Positions 35,850-47,517 of a DNA stretch of 64,000 nucleotides are shown piece after piece. Every line of letters starts with the position of its first letter. Positions within the stretch are counted from its first letter, which is position 1. Location of the stretch: assembly GCF_030297595.1 (NCBI RefSeq), contig NZ_AP028138.1, forward strand, positions 1 to 64,000, read 5' to 3'. The notes under the pieces are model-generated. The model was not told the origin of the DNA, made no database searches, and saw nothing but the letters and a program-made list of their open reading frames with translations. Made by a program: the position numbers and the translations under genes. Source of the DNA: Polynucleobacter sp. HIN7 (GTDB lineage Bacteria > Pseudomonadota > Gammaproteobacteria > Burkholderiales > Burkholderiaceae).

Positions 35850-35882
35850 AGCGGTTAACACAATTGGTTAGCACGCTTTTTT
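35850..35882 (+). terminator. Terminator-like hairpin between nusG and rplK
   Basis: AGCG-GTTAAC (35850-35859) pairs with GTTAGC-CGCT (35867-35877, one bulged A and one G-U pair) and is followed by six T residues ending at 35882. It sits immediately in front of the rplK ribosome binding site (GGAGC). It could be an attenuator or partial terminator, or a site for ribosomal protein feedback. Function is inferred. Confidence 0.55.
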
Positions 35883-35891
35883 GGAGCAAGT

Positions 35892-36323
35892 ATGGCAAAG
35901 AAAATTATTGGCTTTATCAAGTTGCAGATTCCTGCTGGTAAAGCAAATCCATCCCCACCCGTTGGTCCCGCATTGGGTCAGCGCGGCCTCAATATTATGG
36001 AGTTCTGTAAGGCGTTTAATGCTCAAACTCAGAGCATGGAACCTGGCTTACCAATTCCAGTTGTAATTACTGCTTTTGCGGACAAGAGCTTCTCATTTGT
36101 GATGAAGACTCCCCCCGCAACCATTTTGATTAAGAAGGCAGCGAAAATTGAGAAGGGTTCACCCCGGCCTCATACCGATAAGGTTGGCAAGATTACTCGT
36201 GCACAAGCAGAAGAGATTGCCAAGTTAAAAATGCCTGACTTAACAGCCGCTGATTTAGATGCTGCTGTTCGCACTGTGGCAGGCAGTGCCCGTTCGATGG
36301 GCATTACTGTGGAAGGAGTCTAA
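35892..36323 (+). CDS. rplK: 50S ribosomal protein L11
   Basis: Binds the GTPase-associated centre of 23S rRNA and helps activate RelA. The 143-residue sequence includes the N-terminal [25 protein letters not shown] with the conserved prolines, and the C-terminal RNA-binding motif [12 protein letters not shown]. rplA follows 2 bases after the stop, the usual L11-L1 pair. Confidence 0.98.
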   Translation: MAKKIIGFIKLQIPAGKANPSPPVGPALGQRGLNIMEFCKAFNAQTQSMEPGLPIPVVITAFADKSFSFVMKTPPATILIKKAAKIEKGSPRPHTDKVGKITRAQAEEIAKLKMPDLTAADLDAAVRTVAGSARSMGITVEGV

Positions 36324-36325
36324 AC

Positions 36326-37024
36326 ATGCCTAAATTATCTAAGCGCGTGAAAGCGATTCAGTCCAAGGTTGATCGTAATAAATTTTATCCATTAGATGAT
36401 GCTTTAGCATTGGTGAAAGAGTGTGCAACGGCAAAGTTTGATGAGTCAATCGATGTTGCTGTTCAGCTAGGCATTGATGCAAAGAAATCTGACCAGGTTG
36501 TTCGTGGCGCAGTTGTGCTGCCAGCGGGTACCGGTAAGCATGTGCGTGTTGCCGTATTTGCTCAAGGTGAAAAAGCCGAGCAAGCCAAAGCGGCTGGAGC
36601 CGAAATCGTAGGCATGGAAGATTTGGCAGAACAGATCAAGGGTGGCAACATCAACTTTGATGTGCTGATTGCATCCCCAGACACGATGAAGATTGTTGGT
36701 ACCTTAGGACAGGTGTTAGGCCCACGTGGTTTGATGCCCAATCCAAAGGTGGGCACTGTGACCCCTGATGTGGTTACTGCCATTAAGAACGCCAAGGCTG
36801 GCCAGGTCCAGTTCCGAGTTGATAAAGCCGGAATTGTGCATGCTTCGATTGGCCGTCGTTCTTTTGAGCCAACCGCACTCAAGACCAATTTGCTAGCCTT
36901 GCTTGATGCCTTAAATAAGGCCAAGCCAAGCGCATCAAAGGGGATTTATTTAAGAAAGATCGCACTGAGCAGCACGATGGGTGCTGGTGTGCGTGTCGAT
37001 CAAGCTTCACTGCAGGCCGCATAA
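36326..37024 (+). CDS. rplA: 50S ribosomal protein L1
   Basis: L1-stalk protein that guides deacylated tRNA from the E site and represses its own L11-L1 mRNA in E. coli. It has 232 residues; the signature includes [16 protein letters not shown]. It starts 2 bases after rplK, so translation is coupled. The 220-base gap that follows is the L10 leader. Confidence 0.98.
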   Translation: MPKLSKRVKAIQSKVDRNKFYPLDDALALVKECATAKFDESIDVAVQLGIDAKKSDQVVRGAVVLPAGTGKHVRVAVFAQGEKAEQAKAAGAEIVGMEDLAEQIKGGNINFDVLIASPDTMKIVGTLGQVLGPRGLMPNPKVGTVTPDVVTAIKNAKAGQVQFRVDKAGIVHASIGRRSFEPTALKTNLLALLDALNKAKPSASKGIYLRKIALSSTMGAGVRVDQASLQAA

Positions 37025-37244
37025 GTCTGTAGTAAACAAACTTTGGGTCGAGTGCCTTGGCACTCGAACATCAAAGACCGTTGGTGAACAAAGTGTCGTT
37101 TACGAGTTCTTAATTGTTGCGAGAGCGATAACCAACCTAGATGGCGACCCTGTAAGGATATTTCGGGCACACCCCGTGATAGACAAATCAGACGCTGGTG
37201 TGTAACCCCGATTGGAAACAGTCGGAATGAGAAGGAGTTAAACC
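37025..37244 (+). promoter_or_regulatory. Ribosomal protein L10 leader
   Basis: The 220-base gap in front of rplJ carries a strong hairpin (TCGAGTGCC at 37048-37056 with GGCACTCGA at 37059-37067) and further pairable segments before the GAAGGAG ribosome binding site. In many bacteria the L10-(L12)4 complex binds such a leader to repress rplJL. I assign the class by position and structure, without a covariance-model check. Confidence 0.65.
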
Positions 37245-37835
37245 GTGCCTTTGAATGTAGAAGACAAAAAAGCGATTGTGGCTGATGTCGGCGCTCAATT
37301 GGCTGCGGCTCAAACAGTGGTGCTTGCCGAGTATCGCGGGATTCCCGTGGGCGAGTTAACCACCTTGCGTGCGAACGCACGATCCCAAGGTGTTTATCTT
37401 CGTGTATTGAAGAACACCTTGGCGCGTCGTGCTGCGCAGGGAACACCGTTTGAGCAACTTGGCGACTCAATGGTTGGACCTTTGATTTATGGAATCTCTG
37501 CAGATCCTGTTGCTCCGGCAAAGGTACTGCATCAGTTTTCCAAAGGCCAAGACCAGTTGGTCATCAAGGCAGGCTTTTATAACGGCAAAGTACTAGATGT
37601 AAACGGTGTTAAAGAACTAGCGACAATTCCGTCACGCGAAGAATTGCTCTCGAAGTTATTGGGAGTGATGAAGGCGCCTGTATCGGCAATGGCTCGTGTT
37701 CTTGGTGCTGTGGCAGAGCAAAAAGCAAGTGGAGCGCCGGCTGCGGCCGCTGCACCGGTTGCCGAAGCCACCGCAGAGCCAGCGCCTGAGGTCAGTGCTG
37801 CACCCGAGCAAGACAACCCAACTCCTGCTGCTTAA
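37245..37835 (+). CDS. rplJ: 50S ribosomal protein L10
   Basis: Stalk base protein that anchors L7/L12 dimers. It starts with GTG, with GAAGGAG upstream. The opening [19 protein letters not shown] and [16 protein letters not shown] are typical. At 196 residues it is about 25-30 longer than E. coli L10 because of an Ala/Pro/Glu-rich low-complexity tail (about 165-196). rplL begins 36 bases later. Confidence 0.97.
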   Translation: MPLNVEDKKAIVADVGAQLAAAQTVVLAEYRGIPVGELTTLRANARSQGVYLRVLKNTLARRAAQGTPFEQLGDSMVGPLIYGISADPVAPAKVLHQFSKGQDQLVIKAGFYNGKVLDVNGVKELATIPSREELLSKLLGVMKAPVSAMARVLGAVAEQKASGAPAAAAAPVAEATAEPAPEVSAAPEQDNPTPAA

Positions 37836-37871
37836 TGCGCAGGATTAACCAATACAGTTTAGGAGCTAAAA

Positions 37872-38249
37872 ATGGCAATTACTAAAGAAGAAATTATTGA
37901 AGCAGTTGGCAATATGTCCGTAATGGATTTGAATGACTTGGTCAAAGCATTCGAAGAGAAGTTTGGTGTTTCTGCAGCAGCAATGGCTGTAGCAGGACCT
38001 GCTGGCGGCGGCGGTGGTGCAGCTGCTGCTGAAGAAAAAACTGAGTTCACTGTAAATCTCCTCGAGGCTGGTGCCAACAAGGTTGGTGTCATTAAGGCGG
38101 TTCGTGAGATCACCGGCCTTGGCTTGAAAGAAGCCAAAGACTTGGTCGATGGTGCACCAAAACCAATTAAAGAAGGTGTTGATAAGAAAACAGCGGAAGA
38201 GGCTAAGAAAAAGCTCGAAGACGCTGGCGCAAAAGCCGAACTCAAGTAA
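37872..38249 (+). CDS. rplL: 50S ribosomal protein L7/L12
   Basis: Flexible stalk protein that recruits translation GTPases. The 125-residue sequence has an N-terminal dimerisation helix pair, a Gly/Ala-rich hinge (about 39-53) and the C-terminal domain with [29 protein letters not shown] precedes the ATG. The gap to rpoB contains competing hairpins. Confidence 0.98.
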   Translation: MAITKEEIIEAVGNMSVMDLNDLVKAFEEKFGVSAAAMAVAGPAGGGGGAAAAEEKTEFTVNLLEAGANKVGVIKAVREITGLGLKEAKDLVDGAPKPIKEGVDKKTAEEAKKKLEDAGAKAELK

Positions 38250-38474
38250 TTTTGAGATTGCCGGAGGGCTCACGGGCTCTCCGCGGTTTGATCCTCAGTG
38301 GTCAAACCAGATCTCATATTTACAAATGTAAGTCTGAAATCTGGTTTGCCTTCTGATACGACTGCAGAAGACAAGTTTGGTCGGGCATAACAATTTATAT
38401 TGTTTTGCTGTCCGCCAGAGGCTGGTAGAGGCCAGCCGCCAAATCTTTGCTCAGTCGCTGCCATCGGAGATGAA
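38250..38474 (+). promoter_or_regulatory. rplL-rpoB intergenic region with alternative hairpins
   Basis: The 225-base gap holds two competing stems. Stem A pairs GGTTTGA (38285-38291) with TCAAACC (38302-38308). Stem B pairs CAAACCAGAT (38303-38312) with ATCTGGTTTG (38339-38348), a perfect 10-bp match. They share 38303-38308 and so cannot coexist. In E. coli this gap holds an attenuator and an RNase III site that set the rpoBC to rplJL ratio. A GC-rich inverted segment lies at about 38262-38283. The rpoB ribosome binding site (CGGAGA) ends the region. Confidence 0.65.
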
Positions 38475-41400
38475 ATGAACTATAGCTTCACCGAACGCAA
38501 GCGCATCCGTAAGAGTTTTGCTAAGCGACCCAATAATCACCAGGTTCCATACCTGCTTACAACCCAGCTCGAGTCCTATGCCAAATTTTTGCAGGCTGAT
38601 AAACCTGCAACTGCAAGAGTGAACGAAGGACTTCAGTCTGCATTTACGTCAATATTCCCGATCGTATCTAACAATGGATATGCGCGCATGGAATATGTTT
38701 CGTATCAATTATCGCCACCACCATTTGACGTCAAAGAGTGTCAACAGCGTGGCTTGACCTATCACTCCGCCTTGCGCGCCAAAGTTCGCTTAATCATTAA
38801 TGACCGTGAAGCGCCGCACAAGGTAAAAGAGGTTAAAGAGCAAGAAGTCTACATGGGTGAAATCCCTTTGATGACCGATACCGGCTCATTTGTGATCAAC
38901 GGCACCGAGCGCGTGATCGTTTCTCAGTTGCATCGTTCACCCGGTGTATTTTTTGAACATGACAAAGGCAAAACTCATAGCTCAGGGAAGCTTTTATTCT
39001 CCGCGCGCATTATTCCTTATCGTGGATCGTGGTTGGATTTTGAGTTCGACCCTAAAGATATTTTGTACTTCCGGGTAGACCGTCGGCGTAAGATGCCGGT
39101 CACCATTTTGCTCAAAGCGATTGGCTTAAACAATGAGCAAATTTTGGCGAACTTCTTTAATTTTGACCACTTCACACTCTCGCAATCCGGCGCATCGATG
39201 GAATTTGTCCCAGAGCGTTTGCGTGGTGAAGTTGCTCGATTTGATATTGTGGACAAGAACGGCGTTGTAGTTGTTCAAAAAGACAAGCGCATCAATGCAA
39301 AGCATATTCGTGAGCTTGAGGCTGCTAAAACCAAAATTATTACCGTCCCGGATGATTCTTTAATTGGTCGTGTGGTCGCTAAAAATATTGTCGATCCGGA
39401 TTCTGGCGAAGTACTAGCAAGCGCGAATGACGAGATTACCGAAGACCTGTTGGCCAAACTTCGTGAAAGCGGCATTAAGCAATTTGAGACCATTTATACC
39501 AATGACTTAGATTGCGGTGCTTATATCTCGCAGACCTTGCGCATGGATGAGACAGTTGATCAAACCGCTGCTCGCATTGCCATTTACCGCATGATGCGTC
39601 CTGGTGAGCCGCCCACCGAAGATGCTGTTGAGGCTTTGTTCCAACGCTTGTTCTACAGCGAAGACTCTTATGACCTCTCGCGAGTTGGTCGCATGAAGGT
39701 CAATAGTCGTTTGGGTCGCAGCGATATGGAAGGCCCCATGGTGCTCTCGAATGAAGACATCATGGATACCATCAAGATTTTGGTTGATCTGCGCAATGGT
39801 AAGGGCGAGGTTGACGATATCGATCACCTTGGTAATCGTCGTGTCCGCTGTGTTGGCGAATTGGCAGAAAATCAGTTTCGAGCTGGTTTATCGCGTGTTG
39901 AGCGCGCTGTTAAAGAGCGCCTTGGTCAAGCCGAGACCGAAAATTTGATGCCTCATGATTTAATCAACAGCAAACCAATTTCCTCGGCAATTCGTGAATT
40001 CTTTGGCTCATCGCAGCTATCGCAATTTATGGATCAAACTAATCCATTGTCTGAGATTACCCATAAGCGCCGTATCTCAGCATTGGGACCGGGTGGATTA
40101 ACACGTGAGCGTGCCGGCTTTGAGGTACGCGACGTGCATCCAACTCATTATGGCCGTGTTTGCCCAATTGAAACCCCAGAGGGACCAAACATTGGGTTGA
40201 TTAACTCACTCGCTCTATTTGCTCGATTAAATGAGCATGGTTTTCTTGAGACGCCATACCGTAAGGTAAGCAATGGCAAGGTAACCGATCAAGTGGAATA
40301 TTTGTCGGCGATTGAAGAAGCGAAGTACACGATTGCTCAGGCGAATGCGACCATCGATAAAAACGGTAAGTTAGCGGATGAATTGGTTTCTGCACGCCAG
40401 GCGGGCGAGACCATGATGGTTGGACCGGAGCGTATTGATTACATTGATGTCGCACCAAGCCAAATCGTTTCTGCGGCAGCTTCCCTCGTGCCATTCTTGG
40501 AGCATGACGATGCAAACCGCGCATTGATGGGTGCAAACATGCAGCGTCAAGCGGTTCCTTGTTTGCGTCCTGATAAGCCACTGGTTGGAACGGGCCTCGA
40601 GCGCATTGTGGCTTTGGACTCAGGCACTGTTGTGATGGCAACGCGTGGTGGTGTGGTTGATTATGTGGATGCAAACCGCATCGTGATTCGCGTGAATGAT
40701 GATGAGACCGCAGCCGGTGAAGTGGGTGTGGATATTTATAACCTCACTAAATACACTCGCTCGAATCAAAATACCAACATTAATCAACGTCCAATTGTAC
40801 AAGTGGGCGATCATGTCAAACGTGGTGATGTGGTTGCGGACGGCGCCTCAACCGATTTGGGTGAATTGGCTTTGGGTCAAAATATGACCGTCGCCTTTAT
40901 GCCTTGGAACGGCTACAACTTCGAAGACTCTATTTTGATTTCTGAGAAGGTTGTGGCGGATGATCGCTATACCTCGATTCATATTGAGGAGCTATCGGTT
41001 GTAGCGCGAGATACCAAGCTGGGCTCGGAAGAGATTTCAAGGGATATTTCCAATTTGGCCGAATCGCAATTGGCGCGCCTCGATGAAAGCGGTATTGTCT
41101 ACATCGGTGCTGAAGTTGAGGCTGGCGACGTATTGGTCGGTAAGGTAACGCCAAAAGGCGAGACCACCTTAACTCCAGAAGAGAAGCTATTACGCGCAAT
41201 CTTTGGTGAAAAAGCCTCTGACGTTAAAGATACTTCCCTGCGTGTGCCATCGGGCATGAGCGGAACTGTTATCGACGTTCAGGTATTTACCCGCGAGGGT
41301 ATCGAGCGTGATGCACGTGCTCAATCGATTATTGCTGAAGAGCTCCAACGCTATCGTTTAGATCTGAATGATCAGTTGCGTATTGTTGAGGGCGATGCGT

Positions 41401-42575
41401 TTGATCGTTTGCAAAAATTACTCTTAAACAAAACTGCGAATGGCGGCCCTAAGAAATTGGCCAAAGGTAGCAAGATTACGAAAGAGTATTTGTCGGAATT
41501 GGATCGTTATCACTGGTTTGATATTCGTCCAGCTGATGAGGAGGTAGCAACCCAAATCGAAGCCATTAAAGCCTCGATTGAGGCAAAGCGTAAGCAGTTT
41601 GATGCAGCGTTTGAGGAAAAGCGGAAGAAGCTGACCCAAGGCGATGAATTGCCTCCAGGCGTTACCAAGATGGTTAAGGTGTATTTGGCGGTTAAGCGCC
41701 GCCTGCAGCCTGGCGACAAGATGGCAGGACGTCATGGCAATAAGGGTGTTGTATCCAAGATTGTTCCAGTCGAAGATATGCCATATATGGCCGATGGTCG
41801 TTCGGTTGATATCGTGCTGAATCCCTTGGGCGTCCCATCACGGATGAACGTTGGTCAGATTTTGGAAACTCACTTGGGTTGGGCTGCGCAGGGAATTGGT
41901 AAGCGCATTGATGCCATGCTCAAAGAGCAAGCCAAGGTAGCCGATCTCAGGAAGTTCTTTAAGACTCTCTATAACGAGACTGGTCGTCAAGAAAACATTG
42001 ATGAGTTTAGTGATGAGCAGATTCTAGAGCTTGCGAGCAATCTGAAGAATGGCTTGCCATTTGCAACCCCTGTTTTTGATGGGGCTACAGAAAACGAGAT
42101 TGGCAAGATGCTGGAGTTTGCTTATCCCGATGATCAAGCTAAGAGCTTGCACATGACTCCCTCGCGTCAGCAAATCACCTTGTATGACGGGCGAACTGGT
42201 GATGCTTTTGAGCGCCCAGTCACCGTTGGTGTGATGCATGTCTTGAAATTGCACCATTTGGTGGATGACAAGATGCATGCTCGCTCAACTGGTCCGTACT
42301 CCTTGGTCACCCAGCAACCTCTGGGCGGAAAAGCCCAGTTTGGTGGACAGCGCTTTGGTGAGATGGAAGTTTGGGCCTTAGAAGCGTATGGCGCCTCTTA
42401 TGTCTTGCAAGAGATGCTCACTGTGAAGTCTGACGACGTCACTGGCCGAACCAAAGTTTATGAAAACATCGTCAAGGGTGAGCACACGATTGATGCTGGC
42501 ATGCCCGAATCGTTCAACGTTCTGGTGAAGGAAATCCGTTCGTTGGGTATTGACATTGACATGGAGCGTAACTGA
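38475..42575 (+). CDS. rpoB: DNA-directed RNA polymerase subunit beta
   Basis: Catalytic-core subunit of RNA polymerase, 1,366 residues (E. coli 1,342). The start [17 protein letters not shown] is the usual beta N-terminus with CGGAGA upstream; an in-frame ATG at 38400 would add 25 residues from the leader. The rifampicin-pocket region is visible ([19 protein letters not shown], then [12 protein letters not shown]), as are RHGNKGVVS and the C-terminal [13 protein letters not shown]. The rifampicin region looks wild type (S, D, H and S at the usual positions). rpoC starts 1 base after the stop. Confidence 0.98.
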   Translation: MNYSFTERKRIRKSFAKRPNNHQVPYLLTTQLESYAKFLQADKPATARVNEGLQSAFTSIFPIVSNNGYARMEYVSYQLSPPPFDVKECQQRGLTYHSALRAKVRLIINDREAPHKVKEVKEQEVYMGEIPLMTDTGSFVINGTERVIVSQLHRSPGVFFEHDKGKTHSSGKLLFSARIIPYRGSWLDFEFDPKDILYFRVDRRRKMPVTILLKAIGLNNEQILANFFNFDHFTLSQSGASMEFVPERLRGEVARFDIVDKNGVVVVQKDKRINAKHIRELEAAKTKIITVPDDSLIGRVVAKNIVDPDSGEVLASANDEITEDLLAKLRESGIKQFETIYTNDLDCGAYISQTLRMDETVDQTAARIAIYRMMRPGEPPTEDAVEALFQRLFYSEDSYDLSRVGRMKVNSRLGRSDMEGPMVLSNEDIMDTIKILVDLRNGKGEVDDIDHLGNRRVRCVGELAENQFRAGLSRVERAVKERLGQAETENLMPHDLINSKPISSAIREFFGSSQLSQFMDQTNPLSEITHKRRISALGPGGLTRERAGFEVRDVHPTHYGRVCPIETPEGPNIGLINSLALFARLNEHGFLETPYRKVSNGKVTDQVEYLSAIEEAKYTIAQANATIDKNGKLADELVSARQAGETMMVGPERIDYIDVAPSQIVSAAASLVPFLEHDDANRALMGANMQRQAVPCLRPDKPLVGTGLERIVALDSGTVVMATRGGVVDYVDANRIVIRVNDDETAAGEVGVDIYNLTKYTRSNQNTNINQRPIVQVGDHVKRGDVVADGASTDLGELALGQNMTVAFMPWNGYNFEDSILISEKVVADDRYTSIHIEELSVVARDTKLGSEEISRDISNLAESQLARLDESGIVYIGAEVEAGDVLVGKVTPKGETTLTPEEKLLRAIFGEKASDVKDTSLRVPSGMSGTVIDVQVFTREGIERDARAQSIIAEELQRYRLDLNDQLRIVEGDAFDRLQKLLLNKTANGGPKKLAKGSKITKEYLSELDRYHWFDIRPADEEVATQIEAIKASIEAKRKQFDAAFEEKRKKLTQGDELPPGVTKMVKVYLAVKRRLQPGDKMAGRHGNKGVVSKIVPVEDMPYMADGRSVDIVLNPLGVPSRMNVGQILETHLGWAAQGIGKRIDAMLKEQAKVADLRKFFKTLYNETGRQENIDEFSDEQILELASNLKNGLPFATPVFDGATENEIGKMLEFAYPDDQAKSLHMTPSRQQITLYDGRTGDAFERPVTVGVMHVLKLHHLVDDKMHARSTGPYSLVTQQPLGGKAQFGGQRFGEMEVWALEAYGASYVLQEMLTVKSDDVTGRTKVYENIVKGEHTIDAGMPESFNVLVKEIRSLGIDIDMERN

Positions 42576-42576
42576 T

Positions 42577-45500
42577 ATGAAAGCATTGCTCGATCTATTT
42601 AAGCAAACCTCTGGCGAGGAGCAATTTGATGCTATCAAAATTGGCTTAGCCTCTCCCGAGAAGATTCGTTCGTGGTCTTTCGGAGAAGTTCGTAAGCCTG
42701 AGACGATTAATTACCGTACCTTCAAACCAGAGAGAGACGGCCTTTTTTGTGCCAAGATCTTTGGACCCATTAAAGACTATGAGTGCTTGTGTGGTAAGTA
42801 CAAGCGTCTCAAATTCCGCGGTGTTATTTGTGAAAAGTGCGGCGTCGAGGTCACACTGGCCAAGGTGCGCCGTGAGCGCATGGGGCATATTGAACTCGCT
42901 GCCCCGGTTGCGCATATTTGGTTTTTGAAGTCCTTGCCATCCCGTTTGGGAATGGTATTAGACATGACCTTGCGTGATATTGAGCGCGTTCTGTACTTTG
43001 AAGCATATGTCGTTGTTGATCCAGGCTTAACGCCTGAGGGCGCGATGAAGCGCGGTCAAATTATGTCCGAGGATGAGTACAACGCTAAGGTCGAAGAATT
43101 TGGCGAGGGCGCCTTTACTGCCATTATGGGGGCCGAAGGTATTCGGGAGCTATTGCGCACCATCAATATTGATCGTGAGGTTGAATCGATTCGTTCAGAG
43201 TTGAAGGCAACCGGCAGCGACGCTAAGATTAAAAAGTACGCCAAGCGTCTCAAGGTATTAGAGGCCTTCCAAAGTTCGGGCATCAAGCCTGATTGGATGA
43301 TCATGGAGGTCTTGCCAGTATTGCCTCCTGAGTTGCGTCCATTGGTGCCATTGGATGGTGGTCGTTTTGCAACCTCCGATTTGAACGATCTGTATCGTCG
43401 CGTTATTAATCGTAATAATCGTCTACGCCGCCTTTTGGAGTTGCGCGCCCCCGAGATTATCGTTCGTAACGAAAAACGCATGTTGCAAGAAGCGGTTGAC
43501 TCCTTATTGGATAACGGTCGTCGCGGTAAGGCAATGACGGGTGCGAATAAGCGTCCGTTGAAGTCGCTTGCTGAGATGATTAAAGGTAAGAGCGGTCGTT
43601 TCCGTCAAAACTTATTAGGTAAGCGTGTTGACTACTCCGGTCGTTCGGTGATCGTAGTGGGCCCAACGCTGAAATTGCATCAGTGCGGTCTGCCAAAATT
43701 GATGGCATTGGAGTTATTCAAGCCATTTATTTTTAATAAGCTTGAGACACTCGGCATTGCAACCACCATTAAGGCCGCCAAGAAAGAGGTCGAAAGCCAA
43801 ACCCCAATCGTTTGGGATATTTTGGAAGAGGTCATTCGGGAACATCCAATTCTGTTAAATCGTGCACCGACCTTGCATCGTCTCGGTATTCAAGCGTTTG
43901 AACCGATGTTAATTGAGGGTAAAGCGATTCAGTTGCACCCCTTGGTATGCGCTGCGTTCAATGCTGACTTTGACGGCGACCAAATGGCTGTTCACGTCCC
44001 GCTCTCTCTCGAGGCGCAAATGGAAGCCCGCACCTTAATGTTGGCCTCTAACAATGTGCTTTTCCCTGCGAATGGCGAGCCATCCATTGTTCCGTCCCAA
44101 GACGTGGTGCTAGGTTTGTATTACGCCACGCGTGACAAGATTAACGGTAAGGGCGAAGGCATGGTATTTGCCAATATCCCAGAAGTGATTCGGGCGTATG
44201 AGGCTGGAACTGTTGAGCTTGCATCGCGGATTGCGGTACGCGTCACTGAGTATGAAGTGGTGAATAAAAATGCCGAGGGCGATGAGCGCTTTGTTGCCAA
44301 GACATCGGTTCAGCACACGTCGGTAGGCCGGGCAATTTTGTCTGAAATCTTGCCAAAAGGTATGGCATTTGCGGAAATTAATAAGCCGCTGAAGAAAAAA
44401 GAAATCTCACGCCTGATTAATACTTCCTTCCGGAAGTGCGGCTTGCGTGAAACCGTTATTTTTGCCGACCGTTTGTTGCAGGCAGGTTTCCGTTTGGCAA
44501 CCAAGGCAGGTATTTCGATTGCGATCGATGACATGCTGATTCCAAGCTCGAAAGACGGAATCATTAACGAAGCTGCCGGCAAAGTGAAAGAGTATGACAA
44601 GCAATTTATGTCAGGCTTGGTAACCAATCAAGAGCGTTACAACAACGTGGTTGATATTTGGGGTGCCGCTGGTGATCAGGTTGGCAAGGCGATGATGGAC
44701 GAGTTGTCGCATGTTGATGTAACTGATCGCAACGGCAAGCCGGTACGCCAGGAGTCCTTCAACTCCATTTACATGATGGCTGATTCTGGAGCGCGTGGTT
44801 CAGCAGCACAGATTCGTCAGCTTGCTGGTATGCGAGGCTTGATGGCGAAGCCCGATGGCTCAATCATTGAAACACCGATTACAGCGAACTTCCGTGAAGG
44901 CTTGAATGTGTTGCAGTACTTCATTTCCACCCACGGTGCTCGTAAGGGCCTCGCAGATACTGCGTTGAAGACTGCAAACTCTGGCTACTTGACGCGTCGT
45001 TTGTGCGATGTGACGCAAGATCTGGTTGTGGTTGAAGAAGATTGTGGCGCAAGTAATGGTGTAACGATGCGTGCCCTAGTGGAAGGCGGCGAAATTATTG
45101 AAGCCCTGCGCGATCGCATTTTAGGCCGCGTATGCATTGGCGATATCTTGCATCCAGACACTCAAGAGGTCATTGTTCCCCACGATACCTTGCTCGAAGA
45201 AGATCATGTCGATCAAATCGTTGATTTAGGTATTGATGAAGTCAAGGTTCGTACTGTTCTAACCTGTGAGACGCGCTATGGACTATGTGCTAAGTGCTAT
45301 GGACGTGATCTAGGTCGTGGCGGTCTCGTTAACGTGGGTGAGGCAGTTGGAGTAATCGCGGCTCAGTCGATTGGTGAGCCCGGTACCCAGTTAACGATGC
45401 GTACTTTCCACATTGGTGGAGCCGCATCACGTGCATTGGTTGCAAGTAATGTTGAGGTGAAGTCAAACGGTTCATTGAAGTTCTCCTCCACTATGCGATT

Positions 45501-46845
45501 TGTAACGAATGCGAAGGGCGAGCCAGTGGTGATATCTCGTTCAGGCGAGGCCTTGGTCTTGGATGACAACGGTCGCGAGCGCGAGCGTCACAAGATTCCG
45601 TACGGAGCGACCTTGCTCGTGAAGGAAGGCGCAAGCGTAAAAGCCGGTACCAGTATTGCAACCTGGGATCCTTTAACTCGCCCAATTATTTCTGAGTATG
45701 CAGGCATTGCACGCTTTGAGAATGTTGAAGAGGGCGTCACCGTTGCCAAGCAAGTTGATGAAGTCACCGGCTTATCAACCTTGGTGGTGATCGATGGTAA
45801 GCGCCGTTCAGCAGCAAGCAAAGGTTTGCGTCCTGTAATCCAGTTACTCGATGAGCAGGGAAATCAAACCAAGATTGCTGGTACTGATCATCCCGTAACG
45901 ATCGGTCTTCAGGTCGGCGCATTGATCACCGTAAAAGATGGTCAGAAGATTGAAGTTGGTGAGGTGTTGGCGCGTATTCCAATTGAGTCGCAGAAGACTC
46001 GCGACATTACCGGTGGCTTGCCACGAGTTGCTGAATTATTTGAAGCCCGTTCACCCAAAGATGCGGCGATTTTGGCCAAGGTAACTGGAACAGTTTCGTT
46101 CGGTAAGGAAACCAAAGGTAAGCAGCGTTTGGTGATTACTGATATGGATGGTGAAAGCAGCGAGTTCCTCATTCCAAAAGAGAAGCAGGTTCTGGTTCAT
46201 GACGGCCAAGTCGTGAACAAGGGCGAGATGATTGTGGAGGGTCCAGCAGATCCACACGATATTTTGCATCTCAAGGGAATCGAAGAGTTAGCGATCTACA
46301 TCGTTGATGAGGTGCAAGACGTTTATCGACTGCAAGGCGTAAAGATTAATGACAAGCACATTGAGGTAATCGTGCGTCAAATGTTGCGTCGTGTTCAGAT
46401 CACCAATCCTGGCGACACCAACTTCATTACTGGTGAGCAAGTGGAGCGTTCCAAGCTTTATGACGAAAACGATCGTGTGATTGCTGAAGGCAAGCAACCT
46501 GCTCAGTTCGAAAACATTCTGCTCGGAATTACCAAGGCATCCTTGTCAACCGACAGCTTTATTTCAGCGGCATCCTTCCAAGAAACCACTCGTGTATTAA
46601 CAGAAGCTGCCATTATGGGCAAAGTTGATACCTTGAGAGGCCTCAAGGAAAACGTCATTATTGGGCGTTTGATTCCTGCCGGAACTGGCTTGGCCTATCG
46701 TCGTGCTAGAAAAGTACGTGAGCAATTTGAGCGCGATCGTGCTCAGATGATTGCAGCCGAGGAGGCTTTAGCGTTGGAGGCTGGCGCTGTGGCGGAGCAA
46801 GTTGAGGCTGCAGCAACGCCTGAAGGTGAGGCCGAGCAAAGTTAG
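42577..46845 (+). CDS. rpoC: DNA-directed RNA polymerase subunit beta'
   Basis: Largest core subunit, 1,422 residues (E. coli 1,407). The N-terminal zinc site is CLCGKYK...ICEKCGVEV. The catalytic Mg2+ loop NADFDGDQ has its aspartates at 464, 466 and 468. The second zinc site ([13 protein letters not shown]) and the trigger-loop region ([11 protein letters not shown]) are present. The acidic/Ala-rich tail (about 1,395-1,422) is unusually polar. The start at 42577 is one base after rpoB; an upstream GTG-like start would overlap rpoB. Confidence 0.98.
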   Translation: MKALLDLFKQTSGEEQFDAIKIGLASPEKIRSWSFGEVRKPETINYRTFKPERDGLFCAKIFGPIKDYECLCGKYKRLKFRGVICEKCGVEVTLAKVRRERMGHIELAAPVAHIWFLKSLPSRLGMVLDMTLRDIERVLYFEAYVVVDPGLTPEGAMKRGQIMSEDEYNAKVEEFGEGAFTAIMGAEGIRELLRTINIDREVESIRSELKATGSDAKIKKYAKRLKVLEAFQSSGIKPDWMIMEVLPVLPPELRPLVPLDGGRFATSDLNDLYRRVINRNNRLRRLLELRAPEIIVRNEKRMLQEAVDSLLDNGRRGKAMTGANKRPLKSLAEMIKGKSGRFRQNLLGKRVDYSGRSVIVVGPTLKLHQCGLPKLMALELFKPFIFNKLETLGIATTIKAAKKEVESQTPIVWDILEEVIREHPILLNRAPTLHRLGIQAFEPMLIEGKAIQLHPLVCAAFNADFDGDQMAVHVPLSLEAQMEARTLMLASNNVLFPANGEPSIVPSQDVVLGLYYATRDKINGKGEGMVFANIPEVIRAYEAGTVELASRIAVRVTEYEVVNKNAEGDERFVAKTSVQHTSVGRAILSEILPKGMAFAEINKPLKKKEISRLINTSFRKCGLRETVIFADRLLQAGFRLATKAGISIAIDDMLIPSSKDGIINEAAGKVKEYDKQFMSGLVTNQERYNNVVDIWGAAGDQVGKAMMDELSHVDVTDRNGKPVRQESFNSIYMMADSGARGSAAQIRQLAGMRGLMAKPDGSIIETPITANFREGLNVLQYFISTHGARKGLADTALKTANSGYLTRRLCDVTQDLVVVEEDCGASNGVTMRALVEGGEIIEALRDRILGRVCIGDILHPDTQEVIVPHDTLLEEDHVDQIVDLGIDEVKVRTVLTCETRYGLCAKCYGRDLGRGGLVNVGEAVGVIAAQSIGEPGTQLTMRTFHIGGAASRALVASNVEVKSNGSLKFSSTMRFVTNAKGEPVVISRSGEALVLDDNGRERERHKIPYGATLLVKEGASVKAGTSIATWDPLTRPIISEYAGIARFENVEEGVTVAKQVDEVTGLSTLVVIDGKRRSAASKGLRPVIQLLDEQGNQTKIAGTDHPVTIGLQVGALITVKDGQKIEVGEVLARIPIESQKTRDITGGLPRVAELFEARSPKDAAILAKVTGTVSFGKETKGKQRLVITDMDGESSEFLIPKEKQVLVHDGQVVNKGEMIVEGPADPHDILHLKGIEELAIYIVDEVQDVYRLQGVKINDKHIEVIVRQMLRRVQITNPGDTNFITGEQVERSKLYDENDRVIAEGKQPAQFENILLGITKASLSTDSFISAASFQETTRVLTEAAIMGKVDTLRGLKENVIIGRLIPAGTGLAYRRARKVREQFERDRAQMIAAEEALALEAGAVAEQVEAAATPEGEAEQS

Positions 46846-46863
46846 GGGTTGTAATTCAACACA

Positions 46864-46907
46864 TTGACCAGTCTTTCTCCTGGAAGTTGACGGGAAGGGC
46901 TGGTCAA
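46864..46907 (+). terminator. Hairpin after rpoC (possible partial terminator)
   Basis: TTGACCAG (46864-46871) is the exact complement of CTGGTCAA (46900-46907), with partial extension inward through G-U pairs. No T run follows, so simple Rho-independent termination is doubtful. The -35 of the following promoter lies inside its loop. It begins 18 bases after the rpoC stop. Confidence 0.5.
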
Positions 46908-46915
46908 GTTAGAAT
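46887..46915 (+). promoter_or_regulatory. Promoter of the str operon (rpsL)
   Basis: TTGACG (46887-46892), a 17-base spacer and TAGAAT (46910-46915) lie in the 176-base gap between rpoC and rpsL, about 106 bases before the rpsL start. Each hexamer matches consensus at five of six positions. The long leader after it (to 47021) is AT-rich with no obvious fold. Confidence 0.72.
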
Positions 46916-47021
46916 GCTGAGTTCTACTAATTCATAAGAAAATCAATTACTTAAGAAAATAGCAGGCTAATTTTATAAGTTATTGATTTTAAAGATAAAA
47001 GTAATAAGCGAGTATAAATTT

Positions 47022-47399
47022 ATGCCAACAATTAATCAGCTGCTACGAAAGCCGCGCTCACGTCTAGTGGTTAAGAGCAAAAGCCCAGCGTTGCAGAATA
47101 GCCCCCAGCGCCGCGGTGTTTGCACCCGTGTTTACACGACGACGCCAAAAAAGCCAAATTCGGCATTGCGTAAAGTGGCAAAGGTGCGCTTAACCAATGG
47201 TTTTGAGGTGATCTCATATATCGGCGGTGAAGGCCATAACCTTCAGGAGCACTCGGTTGTGCTGATTCGTGGTGGTCGTGTGAAGGATTTGCCTGGTGTG
47301 CGCTATCACATTGTTCGCGGATCTCTTGACTTGCAGGGCGTTAAAGATCGTAAGCAAGCTCGTTCTAAGTATGGCGCAAAGCGTGCTAAGAAAGCGTAA
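47022..47399 (+). CDS. rpsL: 30S ribosomal protein S12
   Basis: Decoding-centre protein, 125 residues. The start [12 protein letters not shown] is canonical; an in-frame upstream start at 46983 would add 13 AT-rich residues and is rejected. The loop [12 protein letters not shown] contains the lysine pair at 43-44, and [11 protein letters not shown] follows, so the protein appears streptomycin-sensitive type. A 118-base structured gap separates it from rpsG. Confidence 0.98.
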   Translation: MPTINQLLRKPRSRLVVKSKSPALQNSPQRRGVCTRVYTTTPKKPNSALRKVAKVRLTNGFEVISYIGGEGHNLQEHSVVLIRGGRVKDLPGVRYHIVRGSLDLQGVKDRKQARSKYGAKRAKKA

Positions 47400-47517
47400 T
47401 TTGAAGTAGTAGTTTGTAGTAAAGGTCATTTTGGCAAGTAAGTGGTTACTTCGCTTTGTTTGCAAAGTTGTTAGGTAACCAAGGGAATGTTCCCTAACTG
47501 AATAGATAGGAGTTGTT
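47400..47517 (+). promoter_or_regulatory. rpsL-rpsG intercistronic structured region
   Basis: Pairable segments are nested: GGTTAC (47444-47449) with GTAACC (47475-47480), enclosing CTTTG (47454-47458) with CAAAG (47463-47467). A tight hairpin, AGGGAA with TTCCCT (47482-47495), follows. The rpsG ribosome binding site TAGGAG comes 22 bases after. In E. coli S7 represses the str operon by binding the rpsL-rpsG gap, so this is a candidate S7 site. Confidence 0.55.

Noticed and set aside
38400..38474. N-terminal extension of RpoB by 25 residues
   Set aside because: The extension is translated leader sequence. The family starts at [10 protein letters not shown] with a ribosome binding site directly upstream.
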